The notes: generated by a model not told the origin, from the sequence alone. Positions 18,260 through 26,560 are shown, numbered from the stretch's first letter. The stretch is 40,901 bases of DNA from Modestobacter excelsi (GCF_005930495.1 NZ_SJEX01000046.1:1-40901); one strand, 5' to 3'. Numbers and translations are program-made.

Positions 18260-19477
18260 ATGTCGTCGGGGGCGGGACAACTGGACGTGGCTCGCGTCCG
18301 GGGGCTGTTCCCGGGGCTGTCCGACGGGCTGGTGCACACCGACGGCCCGGGCGGCGCGCTCGTGCCGGAGTCCGTGGTGCGCGCGGTGTCCTCGGCCATG
18401 CGGGTGCCGATCGCCGACCGCGGCGGGGTGTTCGCCTCCTCCGCCCGCGCCGAGCAGCTGGTCTCGGGTGCGCGCAACGCCGTCGCCGACCTGGTGGGCG
18501 CCGTCCCGGCCGGCGTCGTCCTCGGCCCCAACGTGACCTCGCTGACCTACGCGGTGGCCCGCGCGCTGGGCAAGCACTGGCGGCGCGGCGACGAGCTGGT
18601 GGTCAGCCGGCTGGACCACGACGCCAACATCCGGCCCTGGCTGCAGATCGCCGACGAGATCGGCATGGTCGTCCGGTGGGCCGAGGTCGACATCGAGACG
18701 GGGGAGCTGCCGGACTGGCAGTACGACGAGCTGCTCACCGACCGCACCCGGCTGGTGGCGGTGACCGCGGCCAGCAACGCGATCGGCACCTGCCCCGACG
18801 TCACCGCGATCGGCCTGCGCGCCCACCGGGCCGGCGCCCTGGTCTTCGTCGACGCCGCGCACGCCGCGCCGCACATGCTGCTGGACATCGCCCAGCTGGA
18901 GGCCGACTTCGTGGCGCTGTCGGCCTACAAGTGGGGCGGCCCGCACGTCGGCGCGGTCGTCGCCCACCCCGGGCTGCTGGGTGAGCTCCGCCCGGACAAG
19001 CTGGTGCCCGCGCCCGACCGCGTGCCCGACCGGTTCGAGCAGGGTTCCCCGCCGTACGAGCTGTACGCCGGCGTCGCCGCCTCGGTCGACCACCTCGCGG
19101 GGCTGTGCCCGGGGACCCCGGGCACCCGCCGGGAGCGGCTGGCCGTGTCGCTGTCCGCCGTCGGCCGGTACGAGGACGCGCTGTTCGACCGGCTGGACCG
19201 GGCGCTGCGGTCGATGGCCCACGTGCAGGTGCTCGGCTCGCCGCAGTACCGCACCCCGACCCTGTCGTTCACCCTGCCGCGGATGCGCCCTCGGCAGGTC
19301 GCCCGGGAGCTGGCCCGCCGCAGGGTCTGCGCCTGGGACGGCGACTTCTACTCCCGGGAGCTCTTCGACGCGATCGGGGCGAACGAGGACGGCGGCGCCG
19401 TCCGCCTCGGGCTGATGCACTACAACACGGTCGACGAGGTCGACCACGTGATCGACAGCGTCGCCGCTCTCCGCTGA
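18260..19477 (+). CDS. Class V aminotransferase / cysteine desulfurase-like protein (Rv3778c-like)
   Basis: 405-residue PLP enzyme of the fold-type I class V group. SRLDHDANIRPW supplies the His that stacks on PLP, FVDAAHAAPHM the Asp that holds the pyridine nitrogen, and ALSAYKWGGPHVG the Schiff-base lysine. No Cys-bearing desulfurase loop is obvious, so it may be an aminotransferase, a desulfurase-like enzyme or a lyase; the family often carries the name cysteine desulfurase-like protein. Start ATG at 18260 behind a leaderless-type -10. Neighbours match Rv3777/Rv3778c/Rv3780. It is convergent with the quinone oxidoreductase across a strong hairpin. Confidence 0.88.
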   Translation: MSSGAGQLDVARVRGLFPGLSDGLVHTDGPGGALVPESVVRAVSSAMRVPIADRGGVFASSARAEQLVSGARNAVADLVGAVPAGVVLGPNVTSLTYAVARALGKHWRRGDELVVSRLDHDANIRPWLQIADEIGMVVRWAEVDIETGELPDWQYDELLTDRTRLVAVTAASNAIGTCPDVTAIGLRAHRAGALVFVDAAHAAPHMLLDIAQLEADFVALSAYKWGGPHVGAVVAHPGLLGELRPDKLVPAPDRVPDRFEQGSPPYELYAGVAASVDHLAGLCPGTPGTRRERLAVSLSAVGRYEDALFDRLDRALRSMAHVQVLGSPQYRTPTLSFTLPRMRPRQVARELARRRVCAWDGDFYSRELFDAIGANEDGGAVRLGLMHYNTVDEVDHVIDSVAALR

Positions 19478-19482
19478 GCCCG

Positions 19483-19540
19483 GCACAGGAGGCTTTGCAC
19501 CCGGTTCCATGGCGCAGACCGGGTGCAGAGCCTCCTGTGC
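19483..19540. terminator. Long bidirectional hairpin between convergent genes
   Basis: Arms at 19483-19505 and 19518-19540 pair over 23 positions with a single imperfect pair, around a 12-base loop. The hairpin fills most of the 71-bp gap between the aminotransferase stop and the oxidoreductase stop. There is no T-run, as usual for actinobacteria; it can fold on either strand. Confidence 0.85.
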
Positions 19541-19548
19541 CTGGGACG

Positions 19549-20538
19549 TCACGAGGGCAGGAGCAGGACCTTGCCGATGTGGTCGCTGGCCTCGACCAGG
19601 GCGTGGGCGTCGGCGGCCCGGGACATCGGCAGCCGGCGGTCCACGACCGGACGGACGACGCCGCGCTCGACGTCGGGCCAGACGTCGTGCCGCACCGCGG
19701 CGACGATCTCCGCCTTGCCGCCGGGGCCGGTCACCGGGCGGGAGCGCAGCGTCGTCGCGGCCACCGACGCCCGCTTGCGCATGAGCTTCCCGAGGTCCAG
19801 CTCGGCCCGGGTGCCGCCCTGCATGCCGATGCCCACCAGCCGGCCGCCGGTGGCCAGCACGTCGACGTTCCGGGCCAGGTACGCAGCGCCCATGATGTCC
19901 AGGACGACGTCCGCCCCGTGCCCGTCGGTGGCGTCCCGCACCACCTGCACGAAGTCCTCGTCGCGGTAGTTCACGGTGATCTCGGCGCCCAGCTCGCGGC
20001 AGAAGGCCAGCTTCTCGGGGCTGCCGGCGGTGGTGGCCACCCGCGCGCCGGCCCGGACGGCCAGCTGGACGGCCATCGTGCCGATCCCGCTGCCGCCGCC
20101 GTGGACCAGGAAGACCTCGCCGGCCCGCAGCCCGGCGAGCATGAACACGTTGGACCACACGGTGCACACGACCTCGGGCAGCGCCGCCGCGGTGGCCAGC
20201 TCCACGCCGGCCGGGCGGGGGAGCAGCTGACCGGCCGGGACGGCGACCCGCTCGGCGTACCCGCCGCCGGCCAGCAGCGCGCACACCTCGTCCCCGACCG
20301 ACCAGCCGGTCACGCCCTCGCCGACCTCGCCGATGATGCCGCTGCACTCCAGGCCCAGGACCTCCGAGGCCCCCGGCGGCGGCGGGTAGTGCCCCTGCCG
20401 CTGCAGCAGGTCGGCACGGTTCACCGCGGCGGCGACCACGTCGACGAGCACCTCACCTGGACCGCACACCGGATCGGGCACCTCGTCCCAGCCGAGGACC
20501 TCGGGGCCGCCGGGCTCGCTGATCGTCACTGCACGCAT
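19549..20538 (-). CDS. NAD(P)H quinone oxidoreductase, PIG3 family (Rv3777-like)
   Basis: 329-residue zinc-free MDR protein. It starts MRAVTISEPGGPEVLGW, has NRADLLQRQGHYPPPPGAS, characteristic of the TP53I3/PIG3 group, and a Rossmann motif at VHGGGSGIGTMAVQLA (about 150). These enzymes reduce quinones with NADPH; the physiological acceptor is unknown. Start ATG at 20538 behind TAGGGT at six bases, hence probably leaderless. The neighbouring aminotransferase and bpa match the mycobacterial Rv3777-Rv3780 region. Confidence 0.92.
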   Translation of the reverse strand: MRAVTISEPGGPEVLGWDEVPDPVCGPGEVLVDVVAAAVNRADLLQRQGHYPPPPGASEVLGLECSGIIGEVGEGVTGWSVGDEVCALLAGGGYAERVAVPAGQLLPRPAGVELATAAALPEVVCTVWSNVFMLAGLRAGEVFLVHGGGSGIGTMAVQLAVRAGARVATTAGSPEKLAFCRELGAEITVNYRDEDFVQVVRDATDGHGADVVLDIMGAAYLARNVDVLATGGRLVGIGMQGGTRAELDLGKLMRKRASVAATTLRSRPVTGPGGKAEIVAAVRHDVWPDVERGVVRPVVDRRLPMSRAADAHALVEASDHIGKVLLLPS

Positions 20539-20544
20539 GCCCCG

Positions 20545-20550
20545 ACCCTA
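20545..20550 (-). promoter_or_regulatory. -10 element of a probable leaderless oxidoreductase transcript
   Basis: On the minus strand TAGGGT (TANNNT) ends six bases before the ATG at 20538, with no ribosome binding site between. Confidence 0.5.
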
Positions 20551-20666
20551 GAAGGGGAGCGCGGCGTGGCGAGAGGGCTGGCCCGGCCGGGGTGCCGGTG
20601 CCACGCTGGACCGGTCCGCCGGCGTCAGCCGCGGTCCCGCGGCACGGCGGGCCACCGGAGGTCCCC

Positions 20667-21506
20667 ATGTCCGCTGACCCGGTCGCCGCCTGGACACCGC
20701 AACCGCCCCCGAACCGCTGGGGCCCTGGGCGGGTGGTGGCCCTCGTCCTGGGCCTGCTCCTCCTGGTCCCGGCGCTGGGCCTGCTTGCCGGCGGCGGGGT
20801 GCTGCTGTGGGCCGACCAGTCCCAGCGGACCGGCGACGGCTTCCTGCTGTCCCCCTCGGGGGACGTCTCGACCGACGGGTACGCCCTGACCAGCGACCGG
20901 ATCGACCTCGGCACCGACGCGGACTGGGTGCCCGTCTCCGCCGCGCTGGGGACGGCGATGGTGCGGGCCACCGGCAGCGGGCCGGACCTCTTCATCGGCA
21001 TCGGCCCCAGCGACCAGGTGGCCTCCTACCTCGGCGACGTGCAGCGCGCGGTCCTCGACGACCTGGGCAACGACGGCGCGGCGATCGACCGGGAGGTGGC
21101 CGGCGGTGCGCCCGCGGGGCCGCCCGGGCAGCAGCCCTTCTGGACCGAGCAGACCAGCGGACCCGGGCGCCAGCAGCTGACCTGGGAGCCGGCGGACGGC
21201 GACTGGACGGTCGTGGTGATGAACGCCGACGGGTCGGCCGGGGTCTCCGCCGACCTGCGGGTGGGCGCAGAACTGCCCGCGCTGACCGGCATCGCGTGGG
21301 GCGTGCTGATCGGCGGCGCGGTGCTCACCCTGGTCGCGGTCACCATCATCCTGCTGGCGGTGCGCCGGCCCCGTGCACGCGGGCAGCTCCCCCCGTCGGC
21401 GCCGCCGGCCACGGCCGGTCCGCCGCCTCCCTGGCAGCCGCCCGCACCCCGCACGGACCCCAGCAGCGACCCGGTCCGGGGCTCCTCCCGGGACCAGGTC
21501 ACCTGA
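20667..21506 (+). CDS. Membrane protein of unknown function with two transmembrane segments
   Basis: 279 residues. A Pro-rich cytosolic start is followed by a first membrane segment (VVALVLGLLLLVPALGLLA) at about 22-45, an extracytoplasmic region of about 165 residues, a second segment (IAWGVLIGGAVLTLVAVTI) at about 213-238 and a Pro/Ser-rich tail. The outer part contains DQSQRTGDGFLLSP, GTDADWVPVSAALG and DLFIGIGPSDQVASYL, a pattern seen in actinobacterial small membrane proteins of no known role. The ATG at 20667 follows GGAGG by five bases. It stands alone between divergent and convergent neighbours. I do not recognise a function. Confidence 0.8.
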   Translation: MSADPVAAWTPQPPPNRWGPGRVVALVLGLLLLVPALGLLAGGGVLLWADQSQRTGDGFLLSPSGDVSTDGYALTSDRIDLGTDADWVPVSAALGTAMVRATGSGPDLFIGIGPSDQVASYLGDVQRAVLDDLGNDGAAIDREVAGGAPAGPPGQQPFWTEQTSGPGRQQLTWEPADGDWTVVVMNADGSAGVSADLRVGAELPALTGIAWGVLIGGAVLTLVAVTIILLAVRRPRARGQLPPSAPPATAGPPPPWQPPAPRTDPSSDPVRGSSRDQVT

Positions 21507-21518
21507 CCGGGCCGCCCG

Positions 21519-22484
21519 TCAGCCGAGGGCGGCGCGCTGCTCGGTGACGAGTTCGGCCAGCGCCTGCGGGGCGCTGCGGCACAGCCGGGGGAAGCTGAGG
21601 TACCCGTGCGGCATCCCGGTGTACTCGGTCAGCCGCACCGGCACCCCGGCCGCCCGCAGCGTGTCCGCGTACCGCACGCCGTCGTCCCGGATCGGGTCGT
21701 GCTCGGCCACCTGGACCAGCGCCGGCGGCAGCCCCTCGTGGTCGGCGGCGTGCAGCGGTGACGCGTAGGGCTGGCGGGGGTCCTGGTCGCCCAGGTAGTG
21801 GTCGCGGAAGGCCACCACGTCGGCCCGGGTCAGGATCGGCGCGTCCGCGTTCTGCTCGATCGACGGGCTGCCCAGGGTGAGGTCCGTCGCCGGGTAGAGC
21901 AGACCCTGGAAACGGATCGACGGTCCGGACCGGTCGCGGCTCATCAGGCTCACGACCGCCGCCAGGTTGCCGCCGGCGCTGTCGCCCATGACCGCGACGC
22001 GGGTGGGGTCGGCGCCCAGCGCGCCGGCCCTCCCGACGAGGTCGACCAGCGCCGCGTAGCAGTCCTCGGCGGCCGCAGGCCAGCGGTGGTCGGGCGCCAG
22101 CCGGTAGTCGACGGACACCACGACCGCCGGCAGGGTGACGGCGACGTTGCTGCACAACCAGTCCGCCGCGTCGAGCGAACCGACCGTCCACCCTCCGCCG
22201 TGGAAGTTGACCACCAGCGGCAACGGCTCCGGAGCTGCCCGGTGCGGCCGGTAGACCCGCACCGGGAGCTGGCCCTCGGCGCCGGCCGCCGTCTCGTCGG
22301 CCAGCTCCACGTCGCGGGCGACCGCCCCGAAGAGCAGGTCGGTCAGGGGGTTGTGGCCGATCCGCTGCTGCTTGACGCGAGCGAGCCGGGCGTCGTCCAT
22401 CTGGGCGACGGAGAACCGGCCGAAGGCTCGGCCGGCCAGCCGGACGCGGAGGTCCAGGGGGGTGCGCACGCCGGACTCAGGCAC
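21519..22484 (-). CDS. Alpha/beta hydrolase, hormone-sensitive-lipase type esterase
   Basis: 321-residue carboxylesterase of the HSL (family IV) group. The oxyanion hole is VNFHGGGWTVGS and the nucleophile elbow is VMGDSAGGNLAAV. The acid is in VAEHDPIRDDG and the histidine in MPHGYLSF. It should hydrolyse short to medium acyl esters in the cytosol; no signal peptide is seen. The GTG at 22484 lies inside the end of the acyl-CoA ligase gene (8-bp overlap), so the two are one operon: an esterase releasing an acid and a ligase activating it is a natural pairing. Confidence 0.92.
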   Translation of the reverse strand: MPESGVRTPLDLRVRLAGRAFGRFSVAQMDDARLARVKQQRIGHNPLTDLLFGAVARDVELADETAAGAEGQLPVRVYRPHRAAPEPLPLVVNFHGGGWTVGSLDAADWLCSNVAVTLPAVVVSVDYRLAPDHRWPAAAEDCYAALVDLVGRAGALGADPTRVAVMGDSAGGNLAAVVSLMSRDRSGPSIRFQGLLYPATDLTLGSPSIEQNADAPILTRADVVAFRDHYLGDQDPRQPYASPLHAADHEGLPPALVQVAEHDPIRDDGVRYADTLRAAGVPVRLTEYTGMPHGYLSFPRLCRSAPQALAELVTEQRAALG

Positions 22485-24072
22485 GGGCCTTGAGGTCCTT
22501 GCGGAGGATCTTGCCGGCCGCGGACTTCGGCACCTGCTCGATGAACTCGACCAGCCGGATCTTCTTGTGCGGGGCCAGCCGTTGCGCCGCGTACGCCTGG
22601 ACGGCCTCGGCGGTGATCTCCGAGCCGGGTGCCCGGACGACGAAGGCCTTGGGCAGCTCCTCGCCGCTGTCGGCGTCCTGGACCCCGATCACGGCGGCGT
22701 CGGCGATCTCCGGGTTGCTCAGCAGCACGGCCTCCAGCTCGGCCGGGGCGACCTGGTAGCCCTTGTACTTGATCAGCTCCTTGACCCGGTCGACGACGGT
22801 GTAGCGCCCCTCGTCGTCGACGACCGCCACGTCGCCGGTGTGCAGCCAGCCGTCGCCGTCGAGGGTGTCCGCGGTGGCCTGCGCGTTGTTCAGGTAGCCC
22901 TTCATCACCTGCGGGCCGCGGACCCACAGCTCACCGCGCTCGCCCGGGGCGGCGTCCTCGCCGGTGGCCGGGTCGACCAGCCGGCACTCGGTGTTGGGCA
23001 GCGCGTAGCCGACCGTGCCCTTGGGGGTCGGGCCGGCGCCCTCGGGCTCGTGGCCGACCTCGGGTGTGGTGTGCGAGACCGGTGACAGCTCGGTCATGCC
23101 GTAGCCCTGGGCGACGGTGACCTCCTCGGCGCCGCCCTTGCGGAGCCGGTCCTGGGCGAGCTGGGCGAGGTCGGCGTCCAGCGGTGCCGCACCGGAGGTG
23201 ATCGAGCGCAGCGAGGAGAGGTCGAACTGGTCGACCAGCGGGTGCTTGGCCAGCGCCAGCACGATCGGCGGGGCCACGAAGGCCCGGGTGATGTGCTGGT
23301 CCTGGATGGCGCGGAGGAACTGCTCGAGGTCGAAGCGCGGCAGCGTCACCACGGTCCCGCCCCACTGCAGGCCCTGGTTCATCAGCACGGTCAGCCCGTA
23401 GATGTGGAAGAACGGCAGCACGGCGATGATCCGCTCGTCGTCCTGCACGGCGGCCATCGGCCGGGACTGGCTGACGTTGGCCACCAGGTTGCGGTGGGTG
23501 AGCATGACGCCCTTGGGCAGCCCGGTGGTGCCGCTGGAGTAGGGAAGCGTGACCAGGTCCTCGGCCGGGTCGATGTCGACCTGCACGGCGGGGGCGTCGG
23601 TGCTGAGCAGGTCGCGCAGCGAGGCGTGCCCCTCGGCGCCGTCCATCACGATCACCTCGTCGACCGGCGAGCTCTGCACCGCGGCCAGCGCCCGGTCGAG
23701 GAACGGCGAGACGGTGACCAGCATCTTCGCCCCGGAGTCCTTCAGCTGGAAGGCGATCTCCTCGGGCGTGTACAGCGCGTTGACCGGGCTGATGACGGCG
23801 CCGGCGGCGGCGATCCCGTGGAAGACCACCGGGTACCAGATCGTGTTGGGGCTGAAGACGGCGACGACGTCGCCCTTGCCGATGCCCCGGGTGGCCAGTG
23901 CCGCAGCCATCCGCTCGACGTGGGAGGCGAGCTCGCCGTGCGTGATGGTCTCGCCGGAGAGCCCGTCGACCAGTGCGGGGCGGTCGGCGCGCTCGGTGGC
24001 ACCGGCCAGCACGAACTGCGGGACGGAGACCTCCGGGATCTCGACATCGGGAAAGCGGCTGGCCAACGCCAC
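22477..24072 (-). CDS. AMP-dependent acyl-CoA ligase, 4-coumarate-CoA ligase-like
   Basis: 531-residue ANL enzyme that adenylates a carboxylic acid and transfers it to CoA. The P-loop is LPYSSGTTGLPKGVMLTHRN, followed by GYGMTELSPVSH, the motif GELWVRGPQVMKGYLNN, the hinge region DRVKELIKYKGYQVAPAE and the catalytic lysine in PKSAAGKILRKDL. The sequence lies closest to plant-type 4CL and related aryl/fatty acid ligases; the substrate is open. The GTG at 24072 is chosen because AGGAGG lies four bases upstream; the frame is open to 24132. It overlaps the esterase gene downstream, and a thioesterase gene lies 102 bp upstream on the same strand. Confidence 0.92.
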   Translation of the reverse strand: MALASRFPDVEIPEVSVPQFVLAGATERADRPALVDGLSGETITHGELASHVERMAAALATRGIGKGDVVAVFSPNTIWYPVVFHGIAAAGAVISPVNALYTPEEIAFQLKDSGAKMLVTVSPFLDRALAAVQSSPVDEVIVMDGAEGHASLRDLLSTDAPAVQVDIDPAEDLVTLPYSSGTTGLPKGVMLTHRNLVANVSQSRPMAAVQDDERIIAVLPFFHIYGLTVLMNQGLQWGGTVVTLPRFDLEQFLRAIQDQHITRAFVAPPIVLALAKHPLVDQFDLSSLRSITSGAAPLDADLAQLAQDRLRKGGAEEVTVAQGYGMTELSPVSHTTPEVGHEPEGAGPTPKGTVGYALPNTECRLVDPATGEDAAPGERGELWVRGPQVMKGYLNNAQATADTLDGDGWLHTGDVAVVDDEGRYTVVDRVKELIKYKGYQVAPAELEAVLLSNPEIADAAVIGVQDADSGEELPKAFVVRAPGSEITAEAVQAYAAQRLAPHKKIRLVEFIEQVPKSAAGKILRKDLKARA

Positions 24073-24174
24073 GGGTCCTCCTCGGCTCAGGTGCGGTGAC
24101 GCCAGTCTCACACCCGGCGTGTCGCCCGCCACACCCGGGTTACCGGCGAGTAGGTCCGATTCCCGGACCCTGGC

Positions 24175-24600
24175 TCAGCGTGGCCAGAGCACCGACTGGG
24201 TGCAGCGGAACAGCGCGAGCGTCCTCCCGGTCGAGGCGTCGGTGACCACGGCGTCCCAGACCTGCGTCGTCCGGCCGGCGTGCACGTTGGTGGCGACGGC
24301 GTCGATCCGGCCCTCCCGGGCGGTGCCGAGGTGGTTGCTCTTCAGCTCCAGGGTGGTGAACCCGCTGGACCCCTCGGGCAGCAGTGCCCGGGTCGGCAGG
24401 CCGCAGCTGGTGTCGGCCAGGGTGACCACCGTGCCCGCGTGCAGGTAGCCGTTGGGGGCCAGCAGATCGGACCGGACGTCGAGGTGGCTGGTCAGCCGGC
24501 CGGGCTCGTGGGTGTCGACCACGATGCCCAGCAGCCCCGGCAGCGTCCCGGGCAGCATCGCGTTGAGCTCGTCGGCGGTGAGGAACCCCGTGGCGGTCAT
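24175..24600 (-). CDS. PaaI-type hotdog-fold thioesterase
   Basis: 141 residues forming a single hotdog domain. The active region is NGYLHAGTVVTLADTSCGL, followed by GFTTLELKSNHLGTAREG, as in PaaI/YbgC-like acyl-CoA thioesterases. It would release free acids from (aryl)acyl-CoA, balancing the adjacent ligase. It is 102 bp upstream of the ligase gene on the same strand, but both may have their own start sites: this ATG (24600) is seven bases after a TANNNT box. Confidence 0.9.
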   Translation of the reverse strand: MTATGFLTADELNAMLPGTLPGLLGIVVDTHEPGRLTSHLDVRSDLLAPNGYLHAGTVVTLADTSCGLPTRALLPEGSSGFTTLELKSNHLGTAREGRIDAVATNVHAGRTTQVWDAVVTDASTGRTLALFRCTQSVLWPR

Positions 24601-24607
24601 GCCGGTG

Positions 24608-24613
24608 AAGCTA
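24608..24613 (-). promoter_or_regulatory. -10 element of a probable leaderless thioesterase transcript
   Basis: On the minus strand TAGCTT (TANNNT) ends seven bases before the ATG at 24600. It lies in the 24-bp gap after the VOC gene. Confidence 0.45.
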
Positions 24614-24624
24614 CTGGGGCCTCC

Positions 24625-25005
24625 TCAGCCCGCGGTCTCCCACAGCCCGACGACGTTGCCCTCGGGGTCGCGCACGTAGGCGCTGAAGCCCATGTCGCCG
24701 ACCGGCTGCCGCGGCACCAGCACCGTGCCGCCGAGCTCCCCGATGCGGGCCAGCGCCTTGTCGATGCCGTCGACGTCCACCACCAGGATCGGGGCGGGGG
24801 AGGGGCTGTCGGTCCGGCTCATCATCCCGCCGTTGATGAACCCCGGTTCGCTGGGACCCTGCTCGCCGTTCGGGCCGGTGCTGACCAGCGTGTACCCCAT
24901 CTCGGGCATCGACTGCAGCTCCCAGCCGAAGGCCTCGCGGTAGAAGCCCCGGGCCCGCTCCCCGTCGTCGAAGGGGATCTCGAAGTGCACGACACGACCG
25001 CTCAT
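24625..25005 (-). CDS. VOC family protein (glyoxalase/bleomycin-resistance fold)
   Basis: 126 residues with two beta-alpha-beta-beta-beta repeats: VVHFEIPFDDGERARGFYREAFGW (key residues His7, Glu9) and, in the second half, ILVVDVDGIDKALARIGELGG, ending FSAYVRDPEGNVVGLWE. The pattern matches metal-binding VOC proteins whose reactions are rarely known. The ATG at 25005 follows GGGAGGAG on the minus strand; the longer open frame to 25116 is not supported. It lies 24 bp upstream of the thioesterase gene. Confidence 0.9.
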   Translation of the reverse strand: MSGRVVHFEIPFDDGERARGFYREAFGWELQSMPEMGYTLVSTGPNGEQGPSEPGFINGGMMSRTDSPSPAPILVVDVDGIDKALARIGELGGTVLVPRQPVGDMGFSAYVRDPEGNVVGLWETAG

Positions 25006-25114
25006 GACAGCTCCTCCCGGTGCAGGCGGTCCCCCGGTGGCGACAGTTTCGTCCCGGCCGCTGGACCTGAGAAGGGGCTGGCCCGCGGCCACCCCGGCAG
25101 GCATCCTCCCGGGC

Positions 25115-25678
25115 ATGGGCCACCTGGAGGCGGACCTGCTCGGCTACCTGCAGCGACGGCGCTCGTGCAGGGGCCTGCCGCGAGCCCGCGAGTGGTGGGG
25201 GCACGAGGGTCCTTCTGCTGCTCGGACTGGTGAAGCACCTCGCCGCCGTGGACGCCGGCTACCTGGGCGAGGTGTTCGGCCGGCCGTTCCCCGAGCCGCT
25301 GCCCTGGAACGAGGACGACGCCGAGCCCGAGGCCGACATGTGGGCCACCCCCGGGGAGTCGCGGGAGGAGCTGGTCGCGCTGTACCGCCGGGTGTGGGCG
25401 CACGGCGACGCGACCGTCGCTGCGCTGGACCTGGACACGGGGGGCTGGTGCCCTGGTGGCCGGAGGAGCGGCGGCACCCGAGCCTGCACCGCGTGCTGGT
25501 GCACCTCACCGCGGGGACGCACCGGCACGCCGGGCACGCCGACGTCCTGCGGGAGCTGGTCGACGGCGCGGTCGGGGACCGGGCGGAGTTCGGCAGCTCG
25601 GTCGGCGAGGACCCGGGCCGGTGGGGCGAGCACCGCGCCCGGGTGCAGGCCGTCGCCGAGCAGGCCGCCGTCCGCTAG
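25115..25678 (+). pseudogene. Broken DinB/DUF664 family gene carrying a hairpin repeat
   Basis: The ATG at 25115 opens LEADLLGYLQRRR, a DinB-like first helix. A copy of the dispersed hairpin repeat (25162-25214) then replaces the expected ~20-30 residues. Homology resumes in another frame near 25218 with LLGLVKHLAAVDAGYLGEVF through WATPGESREELVALYRRVW, breaks again by a one-base shift near 25445, and ends in the first frame (VPWWPEERRHPSLHRVLVH to AVAEQAAVR) at the TAG at 25678. The metal-ligand histidines of the DinB fold lie in KHLAAV and HRHAGH. At least two lesions make a functional protein unlikely. Its stop shares CTAG with the stop of convergent folP2. Confidence 0.82.
25162..25214 (+). 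repeat. Dispersed hairpin repeat, diverged copy inside the DinB pseudogene
   Basis: Aligns with the copy at 38814-38871 and, inverted, 27112-27169. Shared core words include GCCGCGAGC, GCGAG, GTGGGGG and GGGTCCTT. The outer stem here is CTCGTGC (25162-25168) with GCACGAG (25201-25207); the other copies have CTTGC with GCAAG at the same place, so both sides changed together and the stem was kept. Confidence 0.7.
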
Positions 25679-26547
25679 GCCAGGCCGCGGGTGGTGCGGG
25701 TGGGCGGCCGGTCGCCGCGGATCGACGCCACCATGTCCAGCGTCTGCCGGGTCGCGGCGACGTCGTGCACCCGGAACACCCGGGCACCCAGCCAGGCGCT
25801 GACCGCGGTCGCCGCCAGGGTGCCGGTGAGCCGCTGCTCCACGGGCAGGTCGAGGGTCTCCCCGACGAAGTCCTTGTTCGACAGCGCCACCAGGACCGGC
25901 CAGCCCGTCGCCACCAGCTCGTCGAGCCGGCGGGTGGCCTGCAGCGAGTGGCGGGTGTTCTTGCCGAAGTCGTGCCCGGGGTCGACCAGCACCCGCTCGG
26001 GGTCGACACCGACCGCGACCGCGGCCTCGGCGAGCGCCGTCGTCCGCGCGACGATGTCCGCCACGACGTCGTCGTAGGTGACCCGGTGCGGTCGGGTCCG
26101 GGGTGGGAGCCCGCCGGCGTGGGTGCAGACGATGCCCGCGCCGGCCTCCGCGGCGACCGTGGCCAGCTGCGGGTCGACCCCGCCCCAGGCGTCGTTGACC
26201 ACGTCCGCGCCGGCGGCCAGCGCCTCCCGGGCCACCTCGGCGCGCCAGGTGTCGATGGAGATCGGCAGCAGGGGGTGGGCCGCGCGGATGGCGGCGACCA
26301 GGTCGACGGTGCGCCGGATCTCCTCGGCGGCGTCCACCTCGGCGCCGGGGGCGGCCTTGACCCCGCCGACGTCCACCATGTCCGCGCCCTCGGCGACCAC
26401 CTGGTCCACCCGGGTCAGCGCGTCGTCCAGCTCGAAGGTCGCGCCGCGGTCGTAGAAGGAGTCCGGGGTGCGGTTGACGATCGCCATCACGGCCAGCCCG
26501 CCGTCCGGCACGTCCAGGGCACCCAGTCGCAGCACTGGACCAGCCAA
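25675..26547 (-). CDS. folP2: Dihydropteroate synthase homologue of the FolP2 type
   Basis: 290-residue TIM-barrel pterin-binding protein. It has MAIVNRTPDSFYDRGATF, the SIDTWRAEVA and VNDAWGGVDP strands, the loop lysine in LSNKDFVGETL, RVHDVAATR and the end RPPTRTTRGLA, very close to mycobacterial FolP2. Where true synthases read GGESTRPGA, this has GGVKAAPGA, so the loop lacks the EST residues. Mycobacterial FolP2 has been reported to lack dihydropteroate synthase activity, so a different pterin-related role is possible. The TTG at 26547 or the GTG at 26535 may be the start. It diverges from the DinB gene across 13 bp. Confidence 0.88.
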   Translation of the reverse strand: MAGPVLRLGALDVPDGGLAVMAIVNRTPDSFYDRGATFELDDALTRVDQVVAEGADMVDVGGVKAAPGAEVDAAEEIRRTVDLVAAIRAAHPLLPISIDTWRAEVAREALAAGADVVNDAWGGVDPQLATVAAEAGAGIVCTHAGGLPPRTRPHRVTYDDVVADIVARTTALAEAAVAVGVDPERVLVDPGHDFGKNTRHSLQATRRLDELVATGWPVLVALSNKDFVGETLDLPVEQRLTGTLAATAVSAWLGARVFRVHDVAATRQTLDMVASIRGDRPPTRTTRGLA

Positions 26548-26560
26548 GCATGCTGTCCCG

